Part shown: piece by piece, positions 43,170-51,379 of the stretch | How positions within the stretch are numbered: the stretch's first letter is position 1 | How the letters are laid out: the number at the start of each line of letters is the position of its first letter | Source: Promicromonospora umidemergens | GTDB taxonomy: Bacteria; Actinomycetota; Actinomycetes; Actinomycetales; Cellulomonadaceae | NCBI RefSeq assembly: GCF_024171995.1 | Contig: NZ_JAMTCT010000013.1 | Location: forward strand, 1 to 64,000 | Length of the DNA: 64,000 nt | Direction of reading: 5' to 3' | Program-made: the position numbers and the translations under genes | The notes under the pieces: model-generated | Seen by the model: only the letters and a program-made list of their open reading frames with translations | Told to the model about the DNA's origin: nothing | The model's database searches: none

Positions 43170-44279
43170 GTGACATCCGAAGGCCTGACGTACGCCGCCG
43201 CCGGCGTCGACACCGAGGCGGGCGACAAGGCCGTCGAGCTCATGAAGGACGCCGTGCGCCGCACGCAGGGTCCGGCCGTGCTCGGCGGCGTTGGCGGCTT
43301 TGCCGGCCTCTACGACCTGTCGGCGTTCCAGGGCTACCGCGCACCCCTGCTGGCGACGTCGACGGACGGCGTCGGTACCAAGGTCGCGATCGCGCAGGCG
43401 ATGGACAAGCACGACACCATCGGGTTCGACCTGGTCGGCATGGTCGTGGACGACATCGTCGTGGTGGGTGCCAAGCCGTTGTTCATGACCGACTACATCG
43501 CCACCGGCAAGGTGGTGCCCGAGCGGATCGCGGACATCGTGCGTGGCATCGCGCAGGCCTGCGAGGTGGCGGACACCGCCCTCGTGGGTGGCGAGACCGC
43601 CGAGCACCCGGGTCTGCTGGAGCCGGACGAGTACGACGTCGCCGGTGCCGCGACGGGCATCGTGGAGGCCGACAAGGTGCTGGGCCCGGACCGGGTTCGG
43701 CACGGCGACGTGCTGATCGCGATGGCGTCCAGCGGGCTGCACTCCAACGGGTACTCGCTGGTGCGTGCGGTGATCAAGCAGGCAGGCTGGGCTCTGGACC
43801 GGCACGTGGACGAGCTGGGGCGGGCGCTGGGCGAAGAGCTGCTGGAGCCCACCCGGGTCTACGCAGCGGACTGCCTGGCGCTGGCCGCCGACGAGGCGGC
43901 GCAGGTGCACGCGTTCACCCACGTGACCGGTGGCGGGCTTGCCGCCAACCTGGCACGGGTCCTGCCCGCAGGACTGGTGGCGACCGTCGACCGCGCGTCC
44001 TGGGACGTGCCCGCCGTGTTCCGCATGGTGCGGGACCTCGGTGGTGTGCCAGACCGCGACCTGGAGAACACCCTGAACCTCGGTGTGGGCATGGTGGCGG
44101 TGGTTGGCTCTGACGGCGCAGACGCGGCGCTCGCCCGACTGTCCGCGTTGGGCGTGCCAGCGTGGACGCTGGGGAGCGTGGACACCCTTGACCTGGCCGC
44201 AGCGCACGAAGACCTCGTCGCAGGCACGAAGGGTGTGTCTGGTGGTGCGGTCCGGCTGGTGAACGACTACCGCGGGTGA
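43170..44279 (+). CDS. purM: Phosphoribosylformylglycinamidine cyclo-ligase (AIR synthetase)
   Basis: 369 residues. PurM closes the imidazole ring in the fifth purine step. ATP-grasp-unrelated PurM-fold motifs are clear: ATSTDGVGTKV, GFDLVGMVVDDIV, LVGGETAEHPG, ASSGLHSNGYSLVR and HVTGGGLAANLARVLP. The GTG start has a CTGGAG site upstream. It forms a purF-purM operon and ends at a hairpin shared with the converging DUF3073 gene. Confidence 0.95.
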   Translation: MTSEGLTYAAAGVDTEAGDKAVELMKDAVRRTQGPAVLGGVGGFAGLYDLSAFQGYRAPLLATSTDGVGTKVAIAQAMDKHDTIGFDLVGMVVDDIVVVGAKPLFMTDYIATGKVVPERIADIVRGIAQACEVADTALVGGETAEHPGLLEPDEYDVAGAATGIVEADKVLGPDRVRHGDVLIAMASSGLHSNGYSLVRAVIKQAGWALDRHVDELGRALGEELLEPTRVYAADCLALAADEAAQVHAFTHVTGGGLAANLARVLPAGLVATVDRASWDVPAVFRMVRDLGGVPDRDLENTLNLGVGMVAVVGSDGADAALARLSALGVPAWTLGSVDTLDLAAAHEDLVAGTKGVSGGAVRLVNDYRG

Positions 44280-44310
44280 TGCGGTAGCCGGGCCGTGAAC
44301 CGGGCGCGGG

Positions 44311-44330
44311 GCCGGCGCAGACGCGCCGGC
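44311..44330. terminator. Bidirectional terminator between purM and DUF3073
   Basis: GCCGGCGC (44311-44318) pairs with GCGCCGGC (44323-44330) around AGAC. Confidence 0.75.
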
Positions 44331-44334
44331 ACCC

Positions 44335-44547
44335 TCAGCGCGTGTTGCCGTCCTGCTCTGCCCAGTCGGAGTACCTGTTGTCGTACTCCTCGTCCTCCGG
44401 GGATTCCCACCGCGACTCTGTCGCCACATCCGTGTGGGAGTCCCCGCTGAGCTCTTGCTCGAGGGCGTGATAATTGGTGTCCGGGCTGTAGTACTTCAGC
44501 TCGCGAGCAACCTTGGTCTGCTTTGCCTTCTGACGGCCGCGGCCCAT
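44335..44547 (-). CDS. DUF3073-family protein
   Basis: 70 residues, beginning MGRGRQKAKQTKVARELKYY, a short basic protein that is almost always found next to purM in actinobacteria. The C-terminal half is acidic. The function is unknown. GAGGGGG precedes ATG 44547. A -35-like TTGGAA and -10-like TACGGG about 18 bases apart lie upstream. Confidence 0.9.
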   Translation of the reverse strand: MGRGRQKAKQTKVARELKYYSPDTNYHALEQELSGDSHTDVATESRWESPEDEEYDNRYSDWAEQDGNTR

Positions 44548-45140
44548 GGCTCCGACCCCCTCAACGTAGGAGCGGGGCGACACCGTGCATGGACGTGCGG
44601 CCCCGTAGCGTTTCGTCTGTCCAGGTTCCAACGTTACATGCTGGTACGGCGTTTCTTCCAGTCCGTGGGCGTGATTCGTCCCATCCTCTGATGTGACATT
44701 CAGATCCCCCGTGTCCGGACACCACGCGCGGGCATCGTCGAGCACTTGGCTGTAACATGACGAGCCATTTGCCATGAACGGATGATCGCTCCTCGGCAGC
44801 CGGGGGCGCCCGAGCTGCCGCGGCTCCTCCGGATCGCCTGTCCGGGGCAGCCTTCTCCGCCGCTTTGCCGACACCTGGTCGATGTGCGGAGGTCTGCCGG
44901 ACGCGGGCGAGGGATGCGTCCTGGGCGCTGGCCTCCCGCGCCAGATCGTGCCGTCGGCGTGTCGCACGTGTCCGAGACTCGCCCGAAACGGTCGCGCGTG
45001 GCGAGCGGCGGAAAGAGTGCGGAAATAAACCGCGTCCCCAAGTCGCCTAAATCCCGTTTGCTGCTAACAATGGTGCAAGAGCGGGTGTCGTCAACCGCCT
45101 GGTACGGCCAGGCCGGCACCGTTCCGGAGGAGGTGCGGGG
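44548..45140. other. 593-bp intergenic region upstream of bldC
   Basis: No reading frame here looks protein-like. CGGCAGC (44794-44800) and GCTGCCG (44814-44820) form a hairpin. TAACAA near 45065 is a possible -10 box for bldC, leaving a leader of about 70 bases with a GGTACGGCC/GGCCGGCACC pair. The rest is unexplained. Confidence 0.5.
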
Positions 45141-45350
45141 ATGTCCATCCACGGAGAATCCGAGGTCCTGCTCACGCCCGCCGAGGTAGCGAGCTTGTTC
45201 CGTGTTGACCCAAAGACAGTAACGCGTTGGGCAAAAGCGGGAAAGCTCTCGTCGATCCGGACACTTGGCGGTCACCGCCGCTACAAGGAGTCCGAGGTTC
45301 GGGCGCTGCTCGGTGCGGCAGCGGACAGCTCGGGCGACTCTGACAACTAG
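45141..45350 (+). CDS. bldC: BldC-type MerR-like regulator
   Basis: 69 residues, nearly all one winged-helix domain: LTPAEVASLFRVDPKTVTRW then AKAGKLSSIRTLGGHRRY. BldC in Streptomyces is a small MerR-like DNA-binding protein that controls the timing of development and binds direct repeats; non-sporulating actinobacteria also keep it. The targets here are unknown. GGAGGAGG lies ahead of ATG 45141. The upstream region is long, which suggests complex control. Confidence 0.9.
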   Translation: MSIHGESEVLLTPAEVASLFRVDPKTVTRWAKAGKLSSIRTLGGHRRYKESEVRALLGAAADSSGDSDN

Positions 45351-45414
45351 TCAGGCGTCGTTGACGGATTGGTCGGCAAGCAGGACGAAGGCGCGCCGGG
45401 TGCTGCCCCCCAGC

Positions 45415-45738
45415 TCAGCCCCGCGCGCGCCTGAGTACAGCGGTCACGGCAACAGCCGTACCGAGGACCACTAGACCGAGCGTGGCTCCTATCAGGACTT
45501 TGGCGTTGCGGGCCCGGCGCGGATCTTGCGCCGGGCCGTTCTTGTTGCCGAATGCCCCGGTCGCCATCGCGCCGGCGTCGCTAGCCGCCTGCTTCGCCTC
45601 GTGTGCGATGCGGGAGGCCTGGTAGCCAGGGCTCAGGCGGGTCGTCAGCTCGTCGATGGCCGCGGCGAGCTCCGCACGGGTGCGGAGGACCTCGGCCTCG
45701 AGCGAATGCCTGCTGGGCGGCGGTATCGGAGTACTCAT
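45415..45738 (-). CDS. DUF3618-family protein
   Basis: 107 residues. The N-terminal 45 residues (EAEVLRTRAELAAAIDELTT) are the DUF3618 pattern; one membrane helix lies near the C-terminus (VLIGATLGLVVLGTAVAVTA). The function is unknown. The ATG overlaps the stop of the holin-like gene (ATGA), a pair that usually occurs together in actinobacteria, probably in envelope stress. Confidence 0.85.
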   Translation of the reverse strand: MSTPIPPPSRHSLEAEVLRTRAELAAAIDELTTRLSPGYQASRIAHEAKQAASDAGAMATGAFGNKNGPAQDPRRARNAKVLIGATLGLVVLGTAVAVTAVLRRARG

Positions 45739-46187
45739 CGGTTCATCGCCTCCTTGATCGACGCGATATCGTCCTTCACGCGTTCGACGCTCTCCGGCTT
45801 GGTGGTGCCCTTCTGCAGCAGCTGCACGCCCACCAGGGCGAGAATGATCGTGACGAGCAGCATGAAGCCGCCGATGGTGAGTGCGGCGAGCCAGAGCGGC
45901 CACACCGTTCCCAGGCCGTACACGGCCGCCAGGAGCAGCACCCCGGCGGCGTAGGCGAGGATCAGGAGCGCGAGGACGAGCAGTCCGACGCCGATGCCGG
46001 ACTTCTTGGCCCTCTCGGTGAGCTCCGCCTTGGCGAGCGCGATCTCCGCACGCACGAGCCGGGATGCCTGCTCGGAGATCTGTTCGACGAGCTTGCCCAG
46101 TGAAGCGGGCTTCCCGGGCTCCGGAGTGACTGCCGTGGCGCCACCTGGCGCCTCTCTCTGGCTGTCGATCTTCACGTCCTCGATCAT
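45735..46187 (-). CDS. Phage-holin-superfamily III (DUF1469) membrane protein
   Basis: 150 residues. A helical N-terminal part (LVRAEIALAKAELTERAKK) is followed by two membrane helices (about 65-90 and 97-122). Despite the family name these chromosomal proteins are not lysis holins; a role in envelope homeostasis is assumed. GGGAGGG lies before the ATG. First gene of a two-gene operon with DUF3618. Confidence 0.85.
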   Translation of the reverse strand: MIEDVKIDSQREAPGGATAVTPEPGKPASLGKLVEQISEQASRLVRAEIALAKAELTERAKKSGIGVGLLVLALLILAYAAGVLLLAAVYGLGTVWPLWLAALTIGGFMLLVTIILALVGVQLLQKGTTKPESVERVKDDIASIKEAMNR

Positions 46188-46416
46188 TTGCCCTCCCGTG
46201 CCGCCGGTTCGGCCTGCGCCGCTGAAGACAACTCAACAGGCCAAGAGCGCATGGGGCAATTCCTGGGGCGGCGTGGCCCCGAGGAAATAAGATGAAGAGA
46301 ACTGATCGCGAATGCACGAATACTGGAAGGAATTGCCTTGCCAGTATCTGAGGGTGACGTTCCCAGAGGTCGAGGAGCGCGGTTACCCGGTGGCCGCACC
46401 GGCGACCGGAAACGCA

Positions 46417-46450
46417 GATGGGCCGCACTTCCGAAGAAGTGCGGCCCATC
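46417..46450 (-). terminator. Terminator of the tRNA operon
   Basis: 15 perfect pairs (46417-46431 with 46436-46450) around the four-base loop CGAA, just downstream of tRNA-Phe on the minus strand. Confidence 0.85.
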
Positions 46451-46481
46451 GAGATCGCAGGATCCTACGATCCTTTTGCTG

Positions 46482-46554
46482 TGGCTCCGACCGGCGTCGA
46501 TCCGGTGACCTTTCGATTTTCAGTCGAACGCTCTACCAACTGAGCTACAGAGCC
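46482..46554 (-). tRNA. tRNA-Phe (GAA)
   Basis: 73 bases on the minus strand. Acceptor GGCTCTG pairs with CGGAGCC, the D arm has GCTCAGTTGGTAGAGC, the anticodon loop reads CTGAAAA with anticodon GAA, and the T loop is the standard TTCGA-like sequence (GATCGAC). CCA is not encoded. Confidence 0.95.
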
Positions 46555-46561
46555 CTAGCGC

Positions 46562-46600
46562 GAACGCCCGGATAGTCGAGACCGACCATCCGGGCGCCTC
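46562..46600. other. Spacer hairpin between tRNA-Phe and tRNA-Asp
   Basis: CGCCCGGAT and ATCCGGGCG form nine pairs around about 14 bases. It may guide processing of the tRNA transcript. Confidence 0.45.
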
Positions 46601-46605
46601 TCGCG

Positions 46606-46679
46606 CGACCCTGACGGGACTTGAACCCGCGACCTCCGCCGTGACAGGGCGGCGCGCTAACCAGCTGCGCTACAGGGCC
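46606..46679 (-). tRNA. tRNA-Asp (GTC)
   Basis: 74 bases on the minus strand. Acceptor GGCCCTG pairs with CAGGGTC (one G-T), anticodon GTC within CCTGTCACG, and the T arm CGGGTTCAAGTCCCG. CCA is not encoded. Middle gene of the Glu-Asp-Phe cluster common in actinobacteria. Confidence 0.95.
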
Positions 46680-46822
46680 TTGGACGCTACCCGCGACCGG
46701 GGGGCTCTTCCGAACCGTGAGAACCTTAACCCACCGTGGGCCCGAAACTGAAATCAGATTCGGACTTCCGGAGGATGGCCTGCCTCACAGCAGTCAGAAC
46801 GTGGCTCTGACGAGCCACTGCG

Positions 46823-46895
46823 TACCCCCAACGGGATTCGAACCCGTGCTACCGCCGTGAAAGGGCGGGGTCCTGGGCCGCTAGACGATGGGGGC
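46823..46895 (-). tRNA. tRNA-Glu (TTC)
   Basis: 73 bases on the minus strand. Acceptor GCCCCCA pairs with TGGGGGT, anticodon TTC within CCTTTCACG, and the T arm CGGGTTCGAATCCCG. CCA is not encoded. A GTGGCTC/GAGCCAC hairpin (46801-46818) follows it. Confidence 0.95.
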
Positions 46896-46998
46896 TGGGA
46901 CCTGGCAAGTCTACAGACGGTTCGGGGCTCTGCTGGCCAGTCCAAGGAGTGGTCTGCGTGACGGCCCTCAAGGGGCCCGCGTCAGGGATGATGGGCGT

Positions 46999-47352
46999 GT
47001 GGTGGAGATGACGCGCGAGGACTTCGAGACAGCTGTCAGCGAGGGACTGGACCTCGTTCCGGCCGACCTTGCGGCGCAGATGGACAACGTGGTGGTGCTC
47101 GTCGAGGACGACGCGCCCGCGGACGATCCAGACCTGCTGGGGCTCTACGAGGGCGTCCCGCTCACCGAGCGTGACCACATGTGGGCTGCCGGAGCGCTGC
47201 CGGACCGCATCACCATCTTCCGCAACCCGACGCTCGCGTTCTGCGAGACCCGCGAGGACGTCGTCGAGGAGGTGGCCGTGACCGTGGTCCACGAGATCGC
47301 CCACCACTTCGGGATCGACGACGCCCGGCTGCACGAGCTCGGCTGGGCGTGA
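46999..47352 (+). CDS. Zincin-like metallopeptidase-family protein
   Basis: 117 residues. The zinc-binding HEIAHHFGIDD (HExxH plus Asp) places it in the small metallopeptidase family (DUF1025 type), whose substrates are unknown. GTG 46999 lies six bases after GATGAT (leaderless); ATG 47008 is an alternative that costs three residues. It lies next to the tRNA cluster on the opposite strand and converges with the VanY-type gene. Confidence 0.8.
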   Translation: MVEMTREDFETAVSEGLDLVPADLAAQMDNVVVLVEDDAPADDPDLLGLYEGVPLTERDHMWAAGALPDRITIFRNPTLAFCETREDVVEEVAVTVVHEIAHHFGIDDARLHELGWA

Positions 47353-47406
47353 CGAAGCCGGCCCCCCGAAGCAGCGCTTCACGGGACCGGCTCCACGGTA
47401 CGAGGG

Positions 47407-48819
47407 TCAGTACGAGGTGCCGTACTCCCAGTGCCAGGCCTCCGGCTTGCTGCCGCCGGCCTGGGCCCAGGCCGGGAGCTTCCAGCCGTACTTCCCGGCG
47501 TTGGCGACCATCCAGGCGTGCTCGGCCGTGCCGAACGACTCGATGCCGCCCGACAGGTCGACTGCCTGTCCCAGCCCGTGGTTCGAGGTGCCGGGCACGG
47601 CGGCCAGGGCACCCTTGGACGCGGCGACCGACACCTGCTCCGTGTAGGAGCGGTACCCGTCGGTCAGGTCCAGGTTTCGGCCGAACGCCGCACGGAAGGC
47701 GCCGTTCAGGTCCTCGAGCGACGCCGCGGCGTCGCACCGCAGCTTTTCGTCCTGAGCCCAGCCCAGGTCGCAGAGCACGTTCGACGGGATCTGACCGTTG
47801 CCGTAGCTCTTCGCGGTCTTGGCCATCTCCTTCGCCTCAGCGGCTCGGGTGGCGGCGGCTTCTCGCGCCTTGTCGGCCTCGCGCTCTGCGGCCCGTGCGG
47901 CGCGGGCCTCACGTGCCTCCAGGACGGCCTCTCTCGCGGCGGCGATCTCCGCGGGCGTCGGGCCCGCCGTGACGGACACGACCGCGTCGCCGTCGGCCTT
48001 GGTGATGAGCCGTTGGAGCGACGTCGTCACCTTCTCGATGTCGGTGGCCGACGGCGCTGCCGTGGTGGCCGACCTCTGCTTGCCCGACTTCGAGCCCGTT
48101 TCCTTCGAGCCGGACTTCGAGTCCGCTTCCTTCGCGGCGTCGGTCGCACCGACCGACTGCGCGAGCGGAGTGACGAGGACGGGGAGGTCGGTGGCGTCCT
48201 GCCCGCTGATCGCGGTGCCACCCGTCGCGGCTCCGGCCAGGTTGGTCGGCTCGGTGGCGGCTACCTCTGGTGTGGTCTCGGTGGCACCCGCTGGGGCTGC
48301 CTTCCCTGCGCCGTCCGCCGCTCGCTCGTCGAGCGAGGTGCGCTCGGCGTTCCGGGAGGCAGCGCTAGCCGGCCGGGCCTCGGCGACGGTGGGGCCGGCG
48401 GCTGCGCGAGCCTGTTCCAGCATGGTCCGCAGATCCTGGGCGGCTGCCCGGAGCCGCTTGCGCTCCTTGGCCCCGAGGTCGCCCTCGCGAGTCACGTAGG
48501 CGGCGTCCGTCAGCACGGCGTCCGCCTTCTCGGAGGCGGACCGCACGGCCGGGTCGGTGACGAACGCGCTGCCGACGGCCACGCCGCCGGGCTGCGCGGC
48601 CCGCTCAGCGGCGGCCGCGGTGCCCGGGGCGCCGGCGTTCCCGGTGACGCTGACGGCCGCCGTGGTGGTCAGTGCCACCGACGTCAGCGCAGCGGCTATC
48701 GCGAACGACGAGCGGCGGACCATGGGGTGCGGGACGTGTCCTGCAACGGCCGCGTGTGCCCCGCGTGTGCCCGGGCGCCGCGTGCGACGGGGGGTGAGGG
48801 CGTGGTCGCCGCGCGTCAA
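47407..48819 (-). CDS. Secreted M15 (VanY-type) D-Ala-D-Ala carboxypeptidase
   Basis: 470 residues with this start. An N-terminal membrane/signal segment (SSFAIAAALTSVALTTTAAV) is followed by about 250 residues of Ala/Glu/Lys-rich, partly coiled-coil sequence and a C-terminal peptidase domain with the zinc motif SNHGLGQAVDLSGG and EAWHWEYG. It trims peptidoglycan stem peptides outside the cell. TTG 48819 is proposed because AGGAG lies five bases upstream; ATG 48723, just before the signal segment, is the main alternative. Confidence 0.75.
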   Translation of the reverse strand: MTRGDHALTPRRTRRPGTRGAHAAVAGHVPHPMVRRSSFAIAAALTSVALTTTAAVSVTGNAGAPGTAAAAERAAQPGGVAVGSAFVTDPAVRSASEKADAVLTDAAYVTREGDLGAKERKRLRAAAQDLRTMLEQARAAAGPTVAEARPASAASRNAERTSLDERAADGAGKAAPAGATETTPEVAATEPTNLAGAATGGTAISGQDATDLPVLVTPLAQSVGATDAAKEADSKSGSKETGSKSGKQRSATTAAPSATDIEKVTTSLQRLITKADGDAVVSVTAGPTPAEIAAAREAVLEAREARAARAAEREADKAREAAATRAAEAKEMAKTAKSYGNGQIPSNVLCDLGWAQDEKLRCDAAASLEDLNGAFRAAFGRNLDLTDGYRSYTEQVSVAASKGALAAVPGTSNHGLGQAVDLSGGIESFGTAEHAWMVANAGKYGWKLPAWAQAGGSKPEAWHWEYGTSY

Positions 48820-49231
48820 GGAAGCTCCTGACGTTCGGGGGAGGGGACATGGCACGCCGTGCGTGGCGCGACGGGGTTCGGCGTCTGGGGCACGCTGAGC
48901 TTCCGTTCTGCGGCTGGGCACGGGCGGCACCGTGAGGGTCGGTTCCCTCGGGCGGACGGCGACGCATGCTCCGGCTGCTGTCTGGCCACGGCACGCGACG
49001 GGTCGCGAGGATCATGGCGGTTGCGGCAGGAACCCGGCCAGAAGGCCCAGGGGGTGGTTCCATGCGGCAACATTCAATGCTGGACGACCGTCCAAGAGCC
49101 ATGTAACCCCCTCCGCGGAGGCGTGCCTCACAAAAGCTGCGCGCAGAGAGTGGCGCAGACGTGAAGGGCCGACAACCTGGGGTGTGCGCGCTCACATTGA
49201 GGGTCGCGAGGCCATGCGTGAGACTTCGAGC
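48820..49231. other. Intergenic region between VanY-type and ABM genes
   Basis: 412 bases without a supported gene. It holds three clustered symmetric sequences on its right side: TGGACGACCGTCCA (49081-49094), CCTCCGCGGAGG (49110-49121) and GAGGCGTGCCTC (49118-49129). These may be operators for the VanY-type gene. The promoter of the ABM gene is at the far right. Confidence 0.5.
49197..49225 (+). promoter_or_regulatory. Promoter of the ABM-domain gene
   Basis: TTGAGG (49197-49202) and GAGACT (49220-49225) are 17 bases apart. The expected start point falls on the ATG at 49232, indicating a leaderless mRNA. Confidence 0.55.
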
Positions 49232-49843
49232 ATGGCCCACCACGACCAGGCCGCGAACGGATCCGTGCCCACCCCCGCCGGACAGTCCGTCACCGTGTCC
49301 ATCCACCGCATCGTCCGTCCCGAGCACGTCCCCGAGGTCACCAGCTGGGTGCAGTCGGGCGTCAACCTCGCCAACCGCTGGGACGGGTTTCTCGGCTCGG
49401 GCTGGATCCGCGCCGCCGAGGGATCCAGCCACTGGCACATGCTCTACCGCTTCGCCGACGCCGACCGGCTCGCCGCCTGGGAGCAGTCCGCCGAGCGTCG
49501 CGAGTGGCTGGCGCAGGGCACAGGGCTCGTCGAGGAGCTGCGGTACCAGCAGCGGACGGGCATCGAGGGCTGGTTCGACGATCCGTCCCGTACCGACGAG
49601 CCCGCCGACGTCGCGGCCGCCGTCGTGCCGCCCCGGTGGAAGCAGGCGACGAGCATCTGGCTGGGGTTCTTCCCGGTGAACCTGCTCTTCACCGCGCTGT
49701 TCACCTACCTGGTGCCAGGGTGGGGCGACGTGGCGCTCGTGCTCAAGGTGCTGATCTCGACACTGATCCTGACGCCGATCATGGCGTACTGGGTGCTTCC
49801 GTGGGTGACCCGCAGCCTGCACGGCTGGCTGCACCGGACGTAG
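49232..49843 (+). CDS. ABM-domain membrane protein
   Basis: 203 residues. The first 120 residues look like an antibiotic-biosynthesis-monooxygenase (ferredoxin-like) domain (VSIHRIVRPEHVPEVTSW, WHMLYRFADADRLAAWEQS). Two membrane helices follow (about 138-160 and 165-190). Members of this membrane-fused type are common but uncharacterised. ATG 49232 is chosen from the promoter spacing; an ATG at 49214 would be inside the promoter. Confidence 0.75.
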   Translation: MAHHDQAANGSVPTPAGQSVTVSIHRIVRPEHVPEVTSWVQSGVNLANRWDGFLGSGWIRAAEGSSHWHMLYRFADADRLAAWEQSAERREWLAQGTGLVEELRYQQRTGIEGWFDDPSRTDEPADVAAAVVPPRWKQATSIWLGFFPVNLLFTALFTYLVPGWGDVALVLKVLISTLILTPIMAYWVLPWVTRSLHGWLHRT

Positions 49844-49846
49844 CGG

Positions 49847-50695
49847 TCAGGCGGTGCCCGCGACGACCCGCTGAGCGGGCACGCGGCGTCGGCGCAGCCG
49901 GATCCCGCCGCGGCCCGGCGCAGGCGGGGCCACCAGGCGGTCGGTCCGGCCGGTGAGCCAGCCGGCGAGCCGCTCCGGACGGTCGGTGATGACCGCGTCG
50001 ACGCCCGCGCCGTCGTCGGCCGAGACGAGGGTGGTCCACGCCGCCGGGTCGTTCGCCGTCCAGGACATGACGCGCAGGCCCGCGGCGTGCAGGCGCGACA
50101 CCAGCCGTGGGCTGCCTGCGACCGTCGAGACCGACGGGTTGCACGCGACGACGCGGAGGCGCTCGCACAGGCGCAGGAGGCCGGGCGGGTCGAACGAGAC
50201 GAGCAGCCCGCCGGGCAGGTGCGGGGCGACGTCGCGGACCGTGGCGACCGTGCCGGGCCAGAAGCTCTGCACCAGCACCCGGTCGTCGAACCCGGCTGTC
50301 GCGATCGTGGCGGCGACCCGCTCGACCTGCTCGACGTCCCACGAGCCCTTGAGCTCGAGGAGCAGGTCCGTCTCCGGGTGCCGGGCGAGCACGCCCAGCA
50401 CGTCGGCGAGCGTGGGTACGTGCTGTCCGGAGAACGCGGGAGCGAAGCGCGAGCCGGCGTCCAGCCCCAGCACCTCGTCCGACGTCAGTGCGGAGACCTT
50501 GCCGGTGCCGTCGGTGGTGGCGTCGACGGTCTCGTCGTGGATCACGGCGCCCACGCCGTCGGCGGTGGGCTGCAGATCGATCTCGACGGCGTCCGCGCCC
50601 GCTCGGCACGCGGCCTCGACCGCGGCGAGCGTGTTCTGCGGGGCTACCGCGGAGTACCCGCGATGGGCGATGACTGCTGGACGAGCGACGGCCAT
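49847..50695 (-). CDS. Glycerophosphodiester phosphodiesterase
   Basis: 282 residues. TIM-barrel GDPD that splits glycerophosphodiesters to glycerol-3-phosphate. Metal and catalytic residues His11, Glu38, Asp40, His53 and Glu114 are present (AHRGYS, VEIDLQ, IHDETVD, LELKG). The usual PENT motif reads PQNT here (Gln20). The last 35 residues are Arg/Pro-rich. CGGAGG precedes the ATG. No signal peptide is seen, so a cytoplasmic role is likely. It converges with the ABM gene at a three-base gap. Confidence 0.9.
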   Translation of the reverse strand: MAVARPAVIAHRGYSAVAPQNTLAAVEAACRAGADAVEIDLQPTADGVGAVIHDETVDATTDGTGKVSALTSDEVLGLDAGSRFAPAFSGQHVPTLADVLGVLARHPETDLLLELKGSWDVEQVERVAATIATAGFDDRVLVQSFWPGTVATVRDVAPHLPGGLLVSFDPPGLLRLCERLRVVACNPSVSTVAGSPRLVSRLHAAGLRVMSWTANDPAAWTTLVSADDGAGVDAVITDRPERLAGWLTGRTDRLVAPPAPGRGGIRLRRRRVPAQRVVAGTA

Positions 50696-50884
50696 GGTGA
50701 CCTCCGGGTCTGCGGTTCTGTATCCACGCTAGGCCGACGACGCGCCACTTCCCAGGGCAGGCGCACGAATTCTGGGACTGTTCCGGGATCGTTCACCGTC
50801 CGGCCCCGGGAGCGCCGTGTCGGCCACTCGGGCGAAACCCACCGGATGCGCGGATTCTCGGTGCCGGGTGGTTTCATGTGCGGC

Positions 50885-51379
50885 ATGGTCCGCCCTGTCA
50901 CCTCCGCCCCGGCCCGCCTCCGGGCCCGCACGGCTCTCGTCGCCGTCGCCACGCTCGTCGTGCTCGCCGGTTGCTCAGGGGGCGGCGAGGCGGACGCCGG
51001 AGCGAGCGCGCAGCCGTCGGGCGGCGCGAGCGCCACGGCCTCCTCGCAGCCCGACCCCGACGCGCCCCTCGACGCGAACGAGGCGTGCGCCGCCATGTAC
51101 GTCAAGGGCGACAAGACGCTCGAGGAGCGCATCGGCACGACGCTCGTCAGCGCGAGCGACGGGCTCGACGGCACGTCCGCCGACCAGATGCACGCGATGG
51201 CGAGGGAGCTCGGGCGGCTCGAGTCACGTGTGCCCGAGGAGTTCCAGGGCCCGGTAGAGCGGATCCGGGTGCCGTTCCTGCAGCTTCAGGAAGAGCTCGA
51301 CCTCGGGACGGGCGCGGAGGTCGAGCTCGACGTCGCCTCGACGGTCGAGGGCCTCAAGGAGTACCAGAAGCTCTGCTGA
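50885..51379 (+). CDS. Small lipoprotein of unknown function
   Basis: 164 residues. Signal sequence with lipobox VVLAGCSGG, a Ser/Ala/Pro-rich linker, then about 100 helical residues (EACAAMYVKGDKTLEERI onward). I recognise no domain. The start is uncertain: ATG 50885, ATG 50876 and GTG 50861 are all in frame without a good ribosome site. The last 26 bases overlap the converging oxidoreductase gene. Confidence 0.65.
   Translation: MVRPVTSAPARLRARTALVAVATLVVLAGCSGGGEADAGASAQPSGGASATASSQPDPDAPLDANEACAAMYVKGDKTLEERIGTTLVSASDGLDGTSADQMHAMARELGRLESRVPEEFQGPVERIRVPFLQLQEELDLGTGAEVELDVASTVEGLKEYQKLC

Noticed and set aside
45735-46187. A phage lysis holin marking a second prophage
   Set aside because: The DUF1469 protein is paired with DUF3618, a common chromosomal combination, and no phage genes surround it.
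48820-49231. A c-di-AMP (ydaO) riboswitch ahead of the VanY-type gene
   Set aside because: The position would suit it, but the conserved core segments of that class are not present.
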